Assembly (NCBI GenBank): GCA_039028795.1
Contig: JBCCHJ010000021.1
Span: 1-64,000, forward strand
Direction of reading: 5' to 3'
Source: Thermohalobaculum sp039028795
GTDB taxonomy: Bacteria > Pseudomonadota > Alphaproteobacteria > Rhodobacterales > Rhodobacteraceae
DNA: 64,000 nucleotides
In this document: piece after piece, positions 43,231 to 51,679 of the stretch
How positions within the stretch are numbered: position 1 is the stretch's first letter
Layout of the letters: each line of letters opens with the position of its first letter
The notes under the pieces: model-generated
The model's database searches: none
The model's input: only the letters and a program-made list of their open reading frames with translations
Told to the model about the DNA's origin: nothing
Position numbers and translations under genes: made by a program

Positions 43231-43618
43231 GAGCTTGGTCAGGCTGCGCATCATGAACCAGTTGCTCGACGGCGGCAATCAGTTCGGCATTCGCAAAAGG
43301 TTTGGTGATGAAAAGGTTAGCACCAGTCTTCAGGGCGCGTTCGCGATCTTCACGTTGGCCTTTGGCCGTCAGCATAAGGACCGGTAGATTTCTGGATCGC
43401 TGATCGTTCCGCAAGCGACTGAGAATTTCGAACCCGTCAATCCCCGGTAACATTACGTCTAAAACCATCACATCAGGAGGGTCTTCCAAAGCGGCTTGCA
43501 GTGCTGCATGACCGTCTTCATGCACATCAACATCAAACCCCGCGCGATTTAGCAGGTACTGCAGCGGCGCGACAATGTTAGGCTCATCCTCAGCCAATAG
43601 AATCCGTTTGGATCCCAT
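43223..43618 (-). CDS. single-domain response regulator
   Basis: A 131-residue CheY-like receiver without an output domain. It has the acidic pair in LLAEDEPNIV, the phosphorylated aspartate in VMVLDVMLPGIDGF (about residue 55), the threonine in LTAKGQ and the lysine in ITKPFANAEL. The ATG at 43618 (MGSKRILLAE) is supported by homology; an earlier start at 43696 is not. It is probably phosphorylated by the co-transcribed SSS kinase. CrbR of known systems carries a LuxR-type DNA-binding domain; this protein does not, so the output must go through another protein. A paralogue lies at 50.6 kb. Confidence 0.87.
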   Translation of the reverse strand: MGSKRILLAEDEPNIVAPLQYLLNRAGFDVDVHEDGHAALQAALEDPPDVMVLDVMLPGIDGFEILSRLRNDQRSRNLPVLMLTAKGQREDRERALKTGANLFITKPFANAELIAAVEQLVHDAQPDQAHG

Positions 43619-43701
43619 GCTATCGCCTCCCCTAGGCTCGGGCCCGTCTTTGCGCGGGTATGGACTGAGTAGACGATAGACTGGGCCTGAGGGCAAATTG
43701 T

Positions 43702-45051
43702 TTATTTGCGGGATTCTGCTGCTTGAAAAGGATGTTCGGCGCGCTGATCGAAGCTGGCATCGGGGAAAAGATGGGCGGCGGGGCCGATTTCTTCCAAGGG
43801 CGTCGACTGGTCTGGCGCATAGGCGGTTTTTGCCGCGTCTTCGTCTGACATGAACAGCATATCCGTGACGTAGTCCGGAGTTTGGGCAAATCCTGGCTTG
43901 GCGACGTTATGGGCATGGGCGACGAAGACAACCCTGATGCTGTTCGAGAATACAGCGCGCTGACGGACGATCTGGCCCGGTATTTGGCGCGCACGATACA
44001 GTACCCAAAGCGGACTCGTAGCGACATAGCGGGGCACGGGCAGGCCATCCAGTGCGAGCATCTGGACAATTGCACCTGAGGCATCCGCTTTCAGGTATCC
44101 GAACCTCGGTCGATCTGTGTTCGGCGGCAACGCAGCCAGGCGCTGGCAAATCCCGGGCAGGGGCATTCCGGTCGCCTGGGCCAAAGCCTCGGCGTCAAAG
44201 CCCAAATCCGTCGCAGACTGCAGGAAGCTTTGCTGGGGCAGCTGCTGCGCCAGGAAGGCATATCCCAAAAGAGCCTGGGCGGCCAGATCGCGGGCCATGT
44301 CCGTCTCGAAAACGGTCTCACGAACAATCTTTTGTATAATGTCGGACACTCGGACTTCTTGATCCGGTCCTGTTATGTCTTCGAGTTCTGGAATATGGTT
44401 GGAACGCGCAGCAAAGAAGGCTTGCACTTCGTCGCGGGGTGTCAGGGTTTGCTCTGCCTCTTCGGCGCGGTCGAAGTAATCGGCCAATGCCCCGGCTAAG
44501 TCCGTCAGGCCCCGCGCCTCATCGGCGATGAGCTGATTGAAGCCGTTACGCTCCTCTGTTTCAATGTCCGGCACGTCAGTCAGAATTTCGGCGACCGATC
44601 GGATCGCTGCAATGCGGGTCAGCATATGGTGGACGGTTTCCCCCAGGAAGGGATCGTGAGCAAGCCGATCAGCCATGGCCCGTGCTGTTTGCTGCGCGGA
44701 TTGTTCCGAGTCAGCAATCGCGGCAAGCGTGCGCGCCCATCCGGGAAATCGGCCGATCATTTCGCCGGTTCGATTGATCTCTGCCTTGAATTTTTGGACC
44801 GCGGGCTGACGCGCGATGCCATCCAAAGCCTGCGAGAGGCGCCGTTCATCGGTGCCGTCCAGATCTTCGGCGTCCATGCCCAATGCAGTCGCGATGCGCT
44901 GCAACAACTGACCGGCGATTCGCCGTTTATTTGCCTCGATCAAGTTCAGATAGCTGGCCGAGATGCCAATTTCGCGTGCCAAAGCCACTTGTGTGAGGCC
45001 GATCTGTCGGCGCCTTTCGCGGATCTGCGTTCCCAAAATCGCATCATTCAT
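43702..45051 (-). CDS. ScfR/RamB-family regulator of short-chain acyl-CoA metabolism
   Basis: A 449-residue cytosolic regulator. Residues 8-62 form an XRE helix-turn-helix (IRERRRQIGLTQVALAREIG then ISASYLNLIEANKRRIAGQL). A middle region with LGYAFLAQQLPQQSFLQSAT and a C-terminal part (RPRFGYLKADASGAIVQMLA; WVLYRARQIPGQIVRQRAVF) follow the RamB/PrpC-regulator plan with a DUF2083-type end, which senses short-chain acyl-CoA. In Corynebacterium and Rhodobacter such proteins control acetate and propionate pathways. It is 83 bases from the receiver gene, same strand, and divergent from the ABC transporter operon, with palindromic sites between. Confidence 0.85.
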   Translation of the reverse strand: MNDAILGTQIRERRRQIGLTQVALAREIGISASYLNLIEANKRRIAGQLLQRIATALGMDAEDLDGTDERRLSQALDGIARQPAVQKFKAEINRTGEMIGRFPGWARTLAAIADSEQSAQQTARAMADRLAHDPFLGETVHHMLTRIAAIRSVAEILTDVPDIETEERNGFNQLIADEARGLTDLAGALADYFDRAEEAEQTLTPRDEVQAFFAARSNHIPELEDITGPDQEVRVSDIIQKIVRETVFETDMARDLAAQALLGYAFLAQQLPQQSFLQSATDLGFDAEALAQATGMPLPGICQRLAALPPNTDRPRFGYLKADASGAIVQMLALDGLPVPRYVATSPLWVLYRARQIPGQIVRQRAVFSNSIRVVFVAHAHNVAKPGFAQTPDYVTDMLFMSDEDAAKTAYAPDQSTPLEEIGPAAHLFPDASFDQRAEHPFQAAESRK

Positions 45052-45092
45052 CGCGAAATTTCCTTTCGTTTAGGGCCTTTGCTGCGATGCAA

Positions 45093-45141
45093 TGTAAAAA
45101 ATTTACAATTTGCGATTCCGTGCAGATAAATAATTTACAAA
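45093..45141. promoter_or_regulatory. TTTACA-type palindrome and half-site between the ScfR gene and the ABC operon
   Basis: TGTAAA-AAA-TTTACA at 45093-45107 is a perfect inverted repeat with GCAA and TTGC further out, and a second half-site TTTACAAA lies at 45134-45141. ScfR/RamB regulators bind AT-rich sites of this sort (TTTGCAAA-like), so the pair is a good candidate operator for autoregulation and for control of the divergent transporter. Two A/T-rich runs also provide room for promoters in both directions within 228 bases. Confidence 0.55.
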
Positions 45142-45279
45142 AAAGCCTATAAAAGTCAAAGAGTTGTTGCGTCTTTGACCAGTTCTCTTCATTTTCCTTT
45201 ACCGGCGAGAGATCGCCTAAGGGTTGATTGCGCCTAACGCAGCGGCCCGCCTCGAGGAAACGCTCAGGGAGAACATCGC

Positions 45280-46614
45280 ATGAGCAATACGAAACTTAGC
45301 CGTCGCGGCCTGCTGAAAGGCACGGCGGCAGTGGGTGCTGGCCTGGCCACGCCGACAATCTTCACATCGCATGCTTGGGCTGCTGGCTACACCAACGAAC
45401 CTACGGGCGACACTGTCACTCTGGGCTTCAACGTTCCGCAAACCGGTGCCTATGCTGACGAGGGCGCAGATGAGCTGCGCGCGTACGAGCTGGCCGTCGA
45501 GCACATCAACGCTGGCGGCGGTGGTATGCTGGACACGTTCAGCTCGAAAGCGCTCAGCGGCGGCATCAACGGTAAGAAGGTCGCCTTCGTTACCGGTGAC
45601 ACCCAAACCAAGTCGGACGCCGCCCGCGCGTCGGCCAAGCGCATGGTCGAAAAAGACGGTGCCATCATGATCACCGGCGGTTCTTCGTCGGGTGTGGCCG
45701 TGGCTGTGCAGGACTACTGCCAAACCGCAGGCATCATCTTCATGGCGGGTCTGACCCACGCCAACGACACGACTGGTAAGGACTGCCGTGCGAACGGTTT
45801 CCGTCACTTCTTCAATACCGAAATGTCGGGCGCAGCCCTGGCACCGGTGATCAAGAACCAGTTCGGGTCTGACCGCGTTGCCTACCACCTGACTGCTGAC
45901 TACAACTGGGGCTGGAGCCAAGAAGGCTCGATCCAGAAATACTCCGAGCAGGTGGGTTGGAAAACCGCAGCCGCTGTGCGCACTCCGTTGGGCGCCGGTG
46001 ATTTCTCGCAGTACATCACACCGGTTCTGAATTCGGGCGCTGACGTGCTGGTCCTGAACCACTATGGCCGCGACATGGTGAACTCGCTGACCCAGGCCGT
46101 GCAGTTTGGTCTGCGCGACAAGCAGGTCAACGGCAAGGACTTCGGTATCGTTGTGCCGCTCTACTCACGCCTGATGGCCCAAGGTGCCGGCGAGAACGTG
46201 AAGGGCATCTACGGTTCGACGAACTGGCACTGGTCACTGCAGGACGACGGCTCGAAAGCCTTCGTCAAAGCGTTCGGCGAAAAGTACGGCTTCCCGCCGT
46301 CACAGGCTGCCCACACGACGTACTGTCAGGCTATCCTGTACGCAGACGCATGTCAGCGTGCCGGAACCTTCCAGCCTTCGGCAGTTGGCGCTGCCCTGGA
46401 GGACTTCGACTTCGACGGACTGGGCAACGGTCCGACCACGTATCGTGGCGCTGACCACCAGTGCTTCAAAGACGTGCTGGTCGTGAAGGGTAAAGAGAAT
46501 CCGTCGTCCAAGTTCGACATTCTGGAAGTTGTCGAAGTCACTCCGCGTGCACAGGTCGAGTACCCGACCGACATGCTGGGCTGCAACCGCGGCGCGATCA
46601 ACGACGGCGCATAA
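45280..46614 (+). CDS. ABC transporter substrate-binding protein (LivK/Leu-binding fold)
   Basis: A 444-residue periplasmic binding protein with a Tat signal (LSRRGLLKGTAAVGAGLATP; cleavage after HAWA). The mature part starts VTLGFNVPQTGAYADEGADE and shows type-1 periplasmic fold features (TGDTQTKSDAARASAKRMVE, MITGGSSSGVAVAVQD). It is the first gene of a complete ABC operon. The ATG follows CAGGGAG. Branched-chain amino acids are the default substrate of this class, but relatives bind urea, amides, aromatic or short carboxylates; the next-door ScfR and SSS kinase hint at a carboxylate. Tat export is unusual for the class. Confidence 0.85.
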   Translation: MSNTKLSRRGLLKGTAAVGAGLATPTIFTSHAWAAGYTNEPTGDTVTLGFNVPQTGAYADEGADELRAYELAVEHINAGGGGMLDTFSSKALSGGINGKKVAFVTGDTQTKSDAARASAKRMVEKDGAIMITGGSSSGVAVAVQDYCQTAGIIFMAGLTHANDTTGKDCRANGFRHFFNTEMSGAALAPVIKNQFGSDRVAYHLTADYNWGWSQEGSIQKYSEQVGWKTAAAVRTPLGAGDFSQYITPVLNSGADVLVLNHYGRDMVNSLTQAVQFGLRDKQVNGKDFGIVVPLYSRLMAQGAGENVKGIYGSTNWHWSLQDDGSKAFVKAFGEKYGFPPSQAAHTTYCQAILYADACQRAGTFQPSAVGAALEDFDFDGLGNGPTTYRGADHQCFKDVLVVKGKENPSSKFDILEVVEVTPRAQVEYPTDMLGCNRGAINDGA

Positions 46615-46631
46615 TCTGCACATGCAGAATT

Positions 46632-46655
46632 GGCTGGTCCCTATCGGGGCCAGCC
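46632..46655 (+). terminator. stem-loop between binding protein and permease genes
   Basis: GGCTGGTCCC-TATC-GGGGCCAGCC forms a ten-base-pair stem with one G-U pair and a four-base loop. It lacks a T-run. Such hairpins after a binding-protein gene usually stabilise the upstream message or cause partial termination, so that the binding protein is made in excess. Confidence 0.65.
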
Positions 46656-46692
46656 CACTTATCGATCAACAATGATTTAGGGGGCAGCGGCT

Positions 46693-47721
46693 ATGGACGC
46701 GATCCTGCTGCAAGTTCTGAACGGTCTGGACAAGGGCGGGGCCTATGCGCTGATTGCCTTGGGACTGACCATTATTTTCGGAACGCTGGGCGTCGTGAAC
46801 TTTGCGCATGGCGCGTTGTTCATGCTGGGCGCTTTCTGCGCGGTGACCTTGAGAACGCTTCTGAATGTGGCTTTCGTGACCGAGTCCGCAACCGAGAAGG
46901 ACTTTCTGGGCAACCCCCTGAAGATCGAGACGCCCTATGTCGAACACTGGTTCGGTGACTTTGGGACCTTCCTGATCGAGTATTCTGTGCCCGCCGCGAT
47001 CCTGATGGCGATCCCCGTGATGCTGCTGGTTGGCATCATAATGGAGCGGGGGTTGATCCGGTACTTCTACAAGCGCCCCCATGCCGAGCAGATTTTGGTG
47101 ACTTTTGGGCTGGCGATCGTGCTGGGCGAGATCATCAAGAAGTTCTACGGGGCCAACCCTATTCCACAGGCCGCGCCTGATTTGGCCAAAGGCATGGTCG
47201 ACGTCGGCATCCTTATGGGCTTTGATCCTGGCGCTGTCCCATACCCGACCTGGCGGCTTATCTACTTCTTGTTTTCGCTGACGGTGATCGGGAGTGTATT
47301 TGCCTTCCTGCAATTCACCACCTACGGCATGGTGGTTCGTGCGGGCATGGCGGACCGCGAAACCGTTGGTCTGCTGGGCATCGATATCGACAAGCGCTTC
47401 ACTACCGTTTTCGGCATAGCCGCAGTTGTCGCAGGGCTTGCGGGGGTGATGTACACACCCATCCAACCCCCCGATTATCATTGGGGCATGGACTTCCTGG
47501 TCCTCAGCTTTGTTGTGGTGGTTGTCGGCGGTATGGGCTCTCTTGGTGGCGCTGTCGCTGCCGGGTTCCTGCTGGGCATATTACAGTCCTTTGCCTCGAT
47601 GAACGAGGTCAAGGAGATCTTCCCCGGCATCGACCAGATCATCATCTACCTAATCGCAGTGATCATCCTGTTGGTCCGCCCCCGTGGCCTGATGGGCCGC
47701 AAAGGCGTGATGGAGACCTAA
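46693..47721 (+). CDS. branched-chain amino acid-type ABC permease, LivH subunit
   Basis: Inner-membrane permease of 342 residues with about eight helices. The N-terminus QVLNGLDKGGAYALIALGLT and IIFGTLGVVNFAHGALFMLG are the LivH hallmarks, and the coupling loop contains VVRAGMADRETVGLLGIDID. An unusual periplasmic insertion of about 45 residues (VTESATEKDFLGNPLKIETP) follows the second helix. It starts 78 bases after the binding-protein gene and three bases before livM. Confidence 0.88.
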   Translation: MDAILLQVLNGLDKGGAYALIALGLTIIFGTLGVVNFAHGALFMLGAFCAVTLRTLLNVAFVTESATEKDFLGNPLKIETPYVEHWFGDFGTFLIEYSVPAAILMAIPVMLLVGIIMERGLIRYFYKRPHAEQILVTFGLAIVLGEIIKKFYGANPIPQAAPDLAKGMVDVGILMGFDPGAVPYPTWRLIYFLFSLTVIGSVFAFLQFTTYGMVVRAGMADRETVGLLGIDIDKRFTTVFGIAAVVAGLAGVMYTPIQPPDYHWGMDFLVLSFVVVVVGGMGSLGGAVAAGFLLGILQSFASMNEVKEIFPGIDQIIIYLIAVIILLVRPRGLMGRKGVMET

Positions 47722-47724
47722 ATC

Positions 47725-48879
47725 ATGACCGCAATTACCAAAGTGAATCCAAAGATGGACGTGCTGTTGCTGGTCTGTTTCGCAGCCTTCATCTTTGCGG
47801 CACCCATCCTGTTGCAGCCGCTGGGTCTGGCCTATCCTGACTTCCTGCAAAAGCTTGCAATATTTGGGATCTTCGCCATTGGGTTCAACATCTTGTTTGG
47901 CCTGACCGGGTATCTGTCGTTCGGCCACGCCGCCTTCCTGGGTGTCGGGTCCTACACCGCAGTTTGGACGTTCAAGCTCTTTTCGATGAACCCCATCCCG
48001 GCGATCATCATGTCAGTCCTGATGGCGGGTCTGTTCGCCTTGATCATTGGGTTCGTCTCCCTGCGCCGGTCCGGGATTTACTTTTCAATCCTGACACTGG
48101 CCTTTGCAGAAATGAGCTATCGTTTGGCCTATTCGGTGCTAACGCCGATCACCAATGGTGAAACAGGATTGCAGCTGGTCGCGGATGATCCGCGTTGGCT
48201 GGATACTGCAGTCTTCGGGCGCGTTTATGAAACGTTGCCATCTTCGGACTTCTTCGGCATTCAAATGACGCAATACAACGGCTTCTACTTCTGTGCTGCT
48301 GTACTGATCGTCTGCTTCTATATCTCGATGCGGATTTTCAGATCGCCGTTCGGCATGATGTTGCGCGCGGTCAAATCGAACCAGAACCGCATGAACTACA
48401 CAGGTCTGAATACAAAGCCTTACACTTTGGCGGCCTTTGTCATTTCCGGCATGTATGCCGGGCTGGCAGGTGGCCTTATGGCGGTAACCGATCCGCTGGC
48501 CGGTGCGGAACGGATGTTCTGGACCGCCTCTGGCGAGGTTGTGCTGATGACCATCCTGGGTGGTACCGGAACGTTGCTGGGACCGATCCTGGGCGCAGGC
48601 ATCATCAAAGGGGCCGAGGCGCGCCTGTCTGCATTGAACACGGACGATCTGATGAGCGCGTTCAGCTTTCTGCCGGAGGGCGCACAAACCGCGATGGTCT
48701 CGGTTGCCGAGATCTTTGTGGGTGGTGGCTGGCACCTGACCATCGGCGTGATGTTCATGGCCGTCGTGATCTTCCTGCCGGGTGGTCTGATGGAAGGCAT
48801 CAACCGCCTGGTGCGGCTGTTCAAGGGTAAACCCAAAGGCGACGACAAAGCCGATGCCGCTACCGTTCCGGCTGAGTGA
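47725..48879 (+). CDS. branched-chain amino acid-type ABC permease, LivM subunit
   Basis: Second permease subunit, 384 residues, with about ten helices. Family motifs: GFNILFGLTGYLSFGHAAFLG (residues 52 onward, the LivM hallmark GLTGYLSFGH), and the coupling segment LRAVKSNQNRMNYTGLNTKP. The C-terminal 25 residues are hydrophilic (GKPKGDDKADAATVPAE). Spacing to livH is three bases and to livG 11 bases. Confidence 0.9.
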   Translation: MTAITKVNPKMDVLLLVCFAAFIFAAPILLQPLGLAYPDFLQKLAIFGIFAIGFNILFGLTGYLSFGHAAFLGVGSYTAVWTFKLFSMNPIPAIIMSVLMAGLFALIIGFVSLRRSGIYFSILTLAFAEMSYRLAYSVLTPITNGETGLQLVADDPRWLDTAVFGRVYETLPSSDFFGIQMTQYNGFYFCAAVLIVCFYISMRIFRSPFGMMLRAVKSNQNRMNYTGLNTKPYTLAAFVISGMYAGLAGGLMAVTDPLAGAERMFWTASGEVVLMTILGGTGTLLGPILGAGIIKGAEARLSALNTDDLMSAFSFLPEGAQTAMVSVAEIFVGGGWHLTIGVMFMAVVIFLPGGLMEGINRLVRLFKGKPKGDDKADAATVPAE

Positions 48880-48890
48880 GGAGAAAGAAA

Positions 48891-49646
48891 ATGAGCATCC
48901 TCAAAGTCCAAAACGTAAACAAACGCTTCGGTGGATTGAAAGCGTTGAACGAGGTTAACCTGGAAGTCCAGGAAAGTTCGGTCCATGCGATCATCGGTCC
49001 GAACGGAGCAGGTAAGTCGACCCTTTTGAACTGTTTCGTCGGGCGGCTTGATCCGGATACCGGCTCGGTATTGTTCAACGGGCAGTCTTTGCTGGGCATC
49101 AAGCCGCACGAAATCAACCAGCTAGGCGTTAGCCGCGTCTTCCAGACGCCAGAGATTTTTGGTGATCTGACTCTACAGGAAAACGTAATGATCCCCGCAT
49201 TCGCCAAGCGAGACGGGGCCTTCACAATGAATGCCTGGCCAGGCCTGAGGGGCGAGAAGAACATTTACGAACAAGCCCGCAGCAGCCTGGCCGATGTGGG
49301 TCTGGACGGCAAAGCCGACGATGTGGCCAGCCAGCTTAGCCGCGGGGATAAGCGGCGGCTGGAGCTTGCGATGTGTTTGGTGCAAAAGCCGAAGCTCCTG
49401 CTTTTAGATGAGCCGACGGCTGGCATGTCCCGGGGTGACACCAATAACACGATCGATTTGTTGGCTAAGATCGCCGAATCCGGCATTACCATGGTGGTTA
49501 TCGAGCACGATATGCACGTGGTGTTCTCGCTGGCACAGAAGATCAGCGTTCTGGCGCAAGGAACGGTGATCGTCGAAGATCTGCCAGAGAACATCAAAGG
49601 GCACCCTAAAGTTCGCGAAGCCTATCTTGGGGGGGCGGAACTTTAG
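48891..49646 (+). CDS. ABC transporter ATP-binding protein, LivG-type
   Basis: Cytosolic ATPase subunit, 251 residues. Walker A GPNGAGKS (about residue 35), an LSRGDKRRLE signature in place of the usual LS-GQ (about 147), and Walker B LLLLDEPTAGMS (about 167), with the LivG-type extension between. The ATG at 48891 follows GAGGAGAAAGAAA. It works with LivF below. Confidence 0.9.
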   Translation: MSILKVQNVNKRFGGLKALNEVNLEVQESSVHAIIGPNGAGKSTLLNCFVGRLDPDTGSVLFNGQSLLGIKPHEINQLGVSRVFQTPEIFGDLTLQENVMIPAFAKRDGAFTMNAWPGLRGEKNIYEQARSSLADVGLDGKADDVASQLSRGDKRRLELAMCLVQKPKLLLLDEPTAGMSRGDTNNTIDLLAKIAESGITMVVIEHDMHVVFSLAQKISVLAQGTVIVEDLPENIKGHPKVREAYLGGAEL

Positions 49647-49660
49647 TTCCGGCAGAGGAA

Positions 49661-50464
49661 ATGGACGCAATGACTGAGAGAGACTCAAACCTGCTGGACG
49701 ATGACCAGTTTGCCGGCCACGCGCCTTCTGTCGCGCCATCGACAAGCAAGGGCGGACAAGCTGCATTTTTTTCGGCCTGGGATATCCACGCCTACTACGG
49801 CGAAAGCTACATCGTTCAAGGTATCAGCTTCGAGATTCGTGAAGGCGAAATCGTGGCATTGCTGGGCCGGAACGGCGCCGGCAAAACCTCTACACTTCGT
49901 GCGATTGCCCGGGTCGATGATCCGGCACTAACCCATGGTGAAATTTGGTTGGATCACAAGCCATTGCACCAGATGAAGGCGCACGAAGCCAGCCGCTCAG
50001 GCATCGGATTGGTGCCGGAAGACCGCCGTATCATTCAGGGCCTGACCGTTGAGGAAAATCTGAAACTGGCACAGATTGCCCCGCCGGTTGGGTGGTCGAT
50101 CGAACGGATTTACGAACTGTTCCCGCGTCTTGGTGAGCGCCGGAAGCAGGAAGGCACAACACTCTCGGGCGGTGAGCAGCAAATGCTGTCGATCGGCCGG
50201 ACCCTGGCCCGGGATGTGAAACTTCTTTTGTTGGACGAGCCTTACGAGGGCTTGGCGCCTGTGATCGTGCAAGAAATCGAGAAGACGCTGGAACAGATCA
50301 AGGGCCTTGGTATGACCACGGTTCTTGTGGAACAAAATGCCATTGCGGCGCTGCATCTGGCCGACCGGGCGATCATTCTGGATACGGGTCAAAAGGTTTT
50401 TGATGGCACGGCGCAAGAGGTTTTGGACAACGCTGAACTTCGCCAAGAGTATCTTGCGATCTAG
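49661..50464 (+). CDS. ABC transporter ATP-binding protein, LivF-type, with N-terminal extension
   Basis: Second ATPase subunit, 267 residues. Walker A GRNGAGKT (about residue 69), signature LSGGEQQMLSIGR (about 169), Walker B LLLLDEPYEGLAP. An N-terminal stretch of about 38 residues (LLDDDQFAGHAPSVAPSTSK) precedes the first ABC strand and is not found in standard LivF. The start at 49661 or the ATG at 49670 are both possible; the ribosome site GAGGAA fits either poorly. It is the last gene of the operon. Confidence 0.87.
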   Translation: MDAMTERDSNLLDDDQFAGHAPSVAPSTSKGGQAAFFSAWDIHAYYGESYIVQGISFEIREGEIVALLGRNGAGKTSTLRAIARVDDPALTHGEIWLDHKPLHQMKAHEASRSGIGLVPEDRRIIQGLTVEENLKLAQIAPPVGWSIERIYELFPRLGERRKQEGTTLSGGEQQMLSIGRTLARDVKLLLLDEPYEGLAPVIVQEIEKTLEQIKGLGMTTVLVEQNAIAALHLADRAIILDTGQKVFDGTAQEVLDNAELRQEYLAI

Positions 50465-50582
50465 GTGACGGTCAGCCTCGGTTCCGGTGCTTGGAACAAT
50501 CAAACGGTTTCAGAACGCAGCCAGACTATGTGTGCCTGGCAAAACCGAAGAGCAAACGAGAGGAACGCTTCTCAAGAAGACC

Positions 50583-50957
50583 TCACCGATTACTGCCGAA
50601 TAGACGGTCAACGGCGTCTAAGAGTTCGGCATTGGCGAAAGGCTTGGTGACAAATGCATTTGCGCCGGATTGTTCGGCTGTTTCGCGATCTTCTTTTTGT
50701 CCCTTGGCGGTCAGAACAAGGACCGGCAAATCGGCCGATTTGGGATTGCCTCGAACGCGGCGTAGAACTTCGTAGCCATCGACAGCGGGTAGCATTAGGT
50801 CCAATAGCAACGCATCGGGAGTATTCGCGTCGATTGCGTCCAGAGCTTCTGCACCATTCGAGGCGATGCTGACCTGATAACCGGCCCTTTCCAAAAGGAA
50901 AGCTAGTGATGTGGCAATATTCGGTTCATCCTCTGCGATCAGAACGCGCTTTCCCAT
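50583..50957 (-). CDS. single-domain response regulator, paralogue of the 43.2-kb receiver
   Basis: A 124-residue CheY-like receiver: acidic pair in LIAEDEPNIA, phosphoacceptor aspartate in LLLDLMLPAVDGYEVL (about residue 53), and VTKPFANAELLDAVD near the end. It is roughly half identical to the receiver at 43.2 kb and shares the run LTAKGQ and KPFANAEL. The ATG at 50957 sits behind GAGGGCGAGGAG. It is convergent with the ABC operon and divergent from the next gene, which resembles a degraded kinase domain. The two receivers thus flank the transporter. Confidence 0.87.
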   Translation of the reverse strand: MGKRVLIAEDEPNIATSLAFLLERAGYQVSIASNGAEALDAIDANTPDALLLDLMLPAVDGYEVLRRVRGNPKSADLPVLVLTAKGQKEDRETAEQSGANAFVTKPFANAELLDAVDRLFGSNR

Positions 50958-51069
50958 CTCCTCGCCCTCGTTGTTACCGTTACTGTCTACGCATTGGGCA
51001 GCAAAAGATATTGGCAACAGACTGCGCCGACATGCAATGGCTGATTACCTCCCTGGATGAGGCGTAGAG

Positions 51070-51678
51070 ATGACTTCGTCCAGAGACGACAAAACCATAG
51101 CTCTTAGCACGAAAGTCGAGGAAGATTTCATCTCGCCACTTACGGTTATCCGTGGCGCTTTGGAGATTCTGAACGATTATCCTGATCTACCGGAGCAGGA
51201 GCGCACGGATTTCATTCAGCGCGCATTGGCTGAGTGTGATCGTTTGAAGGCCGGGATCGATCATTTGGCGACCACGGTCTACGCGGCTGACCGCCGTCAG
51301 GATTTTCCGACAGTAGAGGCGCGCTATGCGGAACGGATCAGTGTTTTAGATGGCCACGGCATAATTGATATCGATTTCAGCAATTTCCAATTCCAAAGCA
51401 GCGAGATCGTGAATGCGTTCTATGACGCATTGGACGCTGTAGTGATCCCACGAAACCAGAAATGGTACTTTCTGGTGAACCATCACAACTGCCAAATTTG
51501 GCCGGAAGCATGGGTCGCCTATGCCCACCGGTCAAAGAAAATCAGCATGAACTTCGCGCATGCTGTCATCAGATTTGCCGAGGGTGAAGGAGAATCTATC
51601 AGCACCGAACCGGGTGTGCTGCCATCCCGGGAGGCAGCGTTGGCGAATCTGCAAGAGATAAAGGGAACGTCACGCTAG
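51070..51678 (+). CDS. protein with kinase dimerisation motif lacking the histidine
   Basis: A 202-residue cytosolic protein. Residues 13-65 look like a HisKA dimerisation helix pair: LSTKVEEDFISPLTVIRGAL aligns with the usual VSHELRTPLTxIRG, but the phosphoaccepting histidine is replaced by glutamate and the following residues differ. The second half (QKWYFLVNHHNCQIWPEAWV; RSKKISMNFAHAVIRFAEGE) is of unknown fold and no ATPase domain is present. It starts 112 bases divergent from the receiver gene. It may dock with that receiver as a phosphotransfer-dead partner. That is inference. Confidence 0.7.
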   Translation: MTSSRDDKTIALSTKVEEDFISPLTVIRGALEILNDYPDLPEQERTDFIQRALAECDRLKAGIDHLATTVYAADRRQDFPTVEARYAERISVLDGHGIIDIDFSNFQFQSSEIVNAFYDALDAVVIPRNQKWYFLVNHHNCQIWPEAWVAYAHRSKKISMNFAHAVIRFAEGEGESISTEPGVLPSREAALANLQEIKGTSR

Positions 51679-51679
51679 G

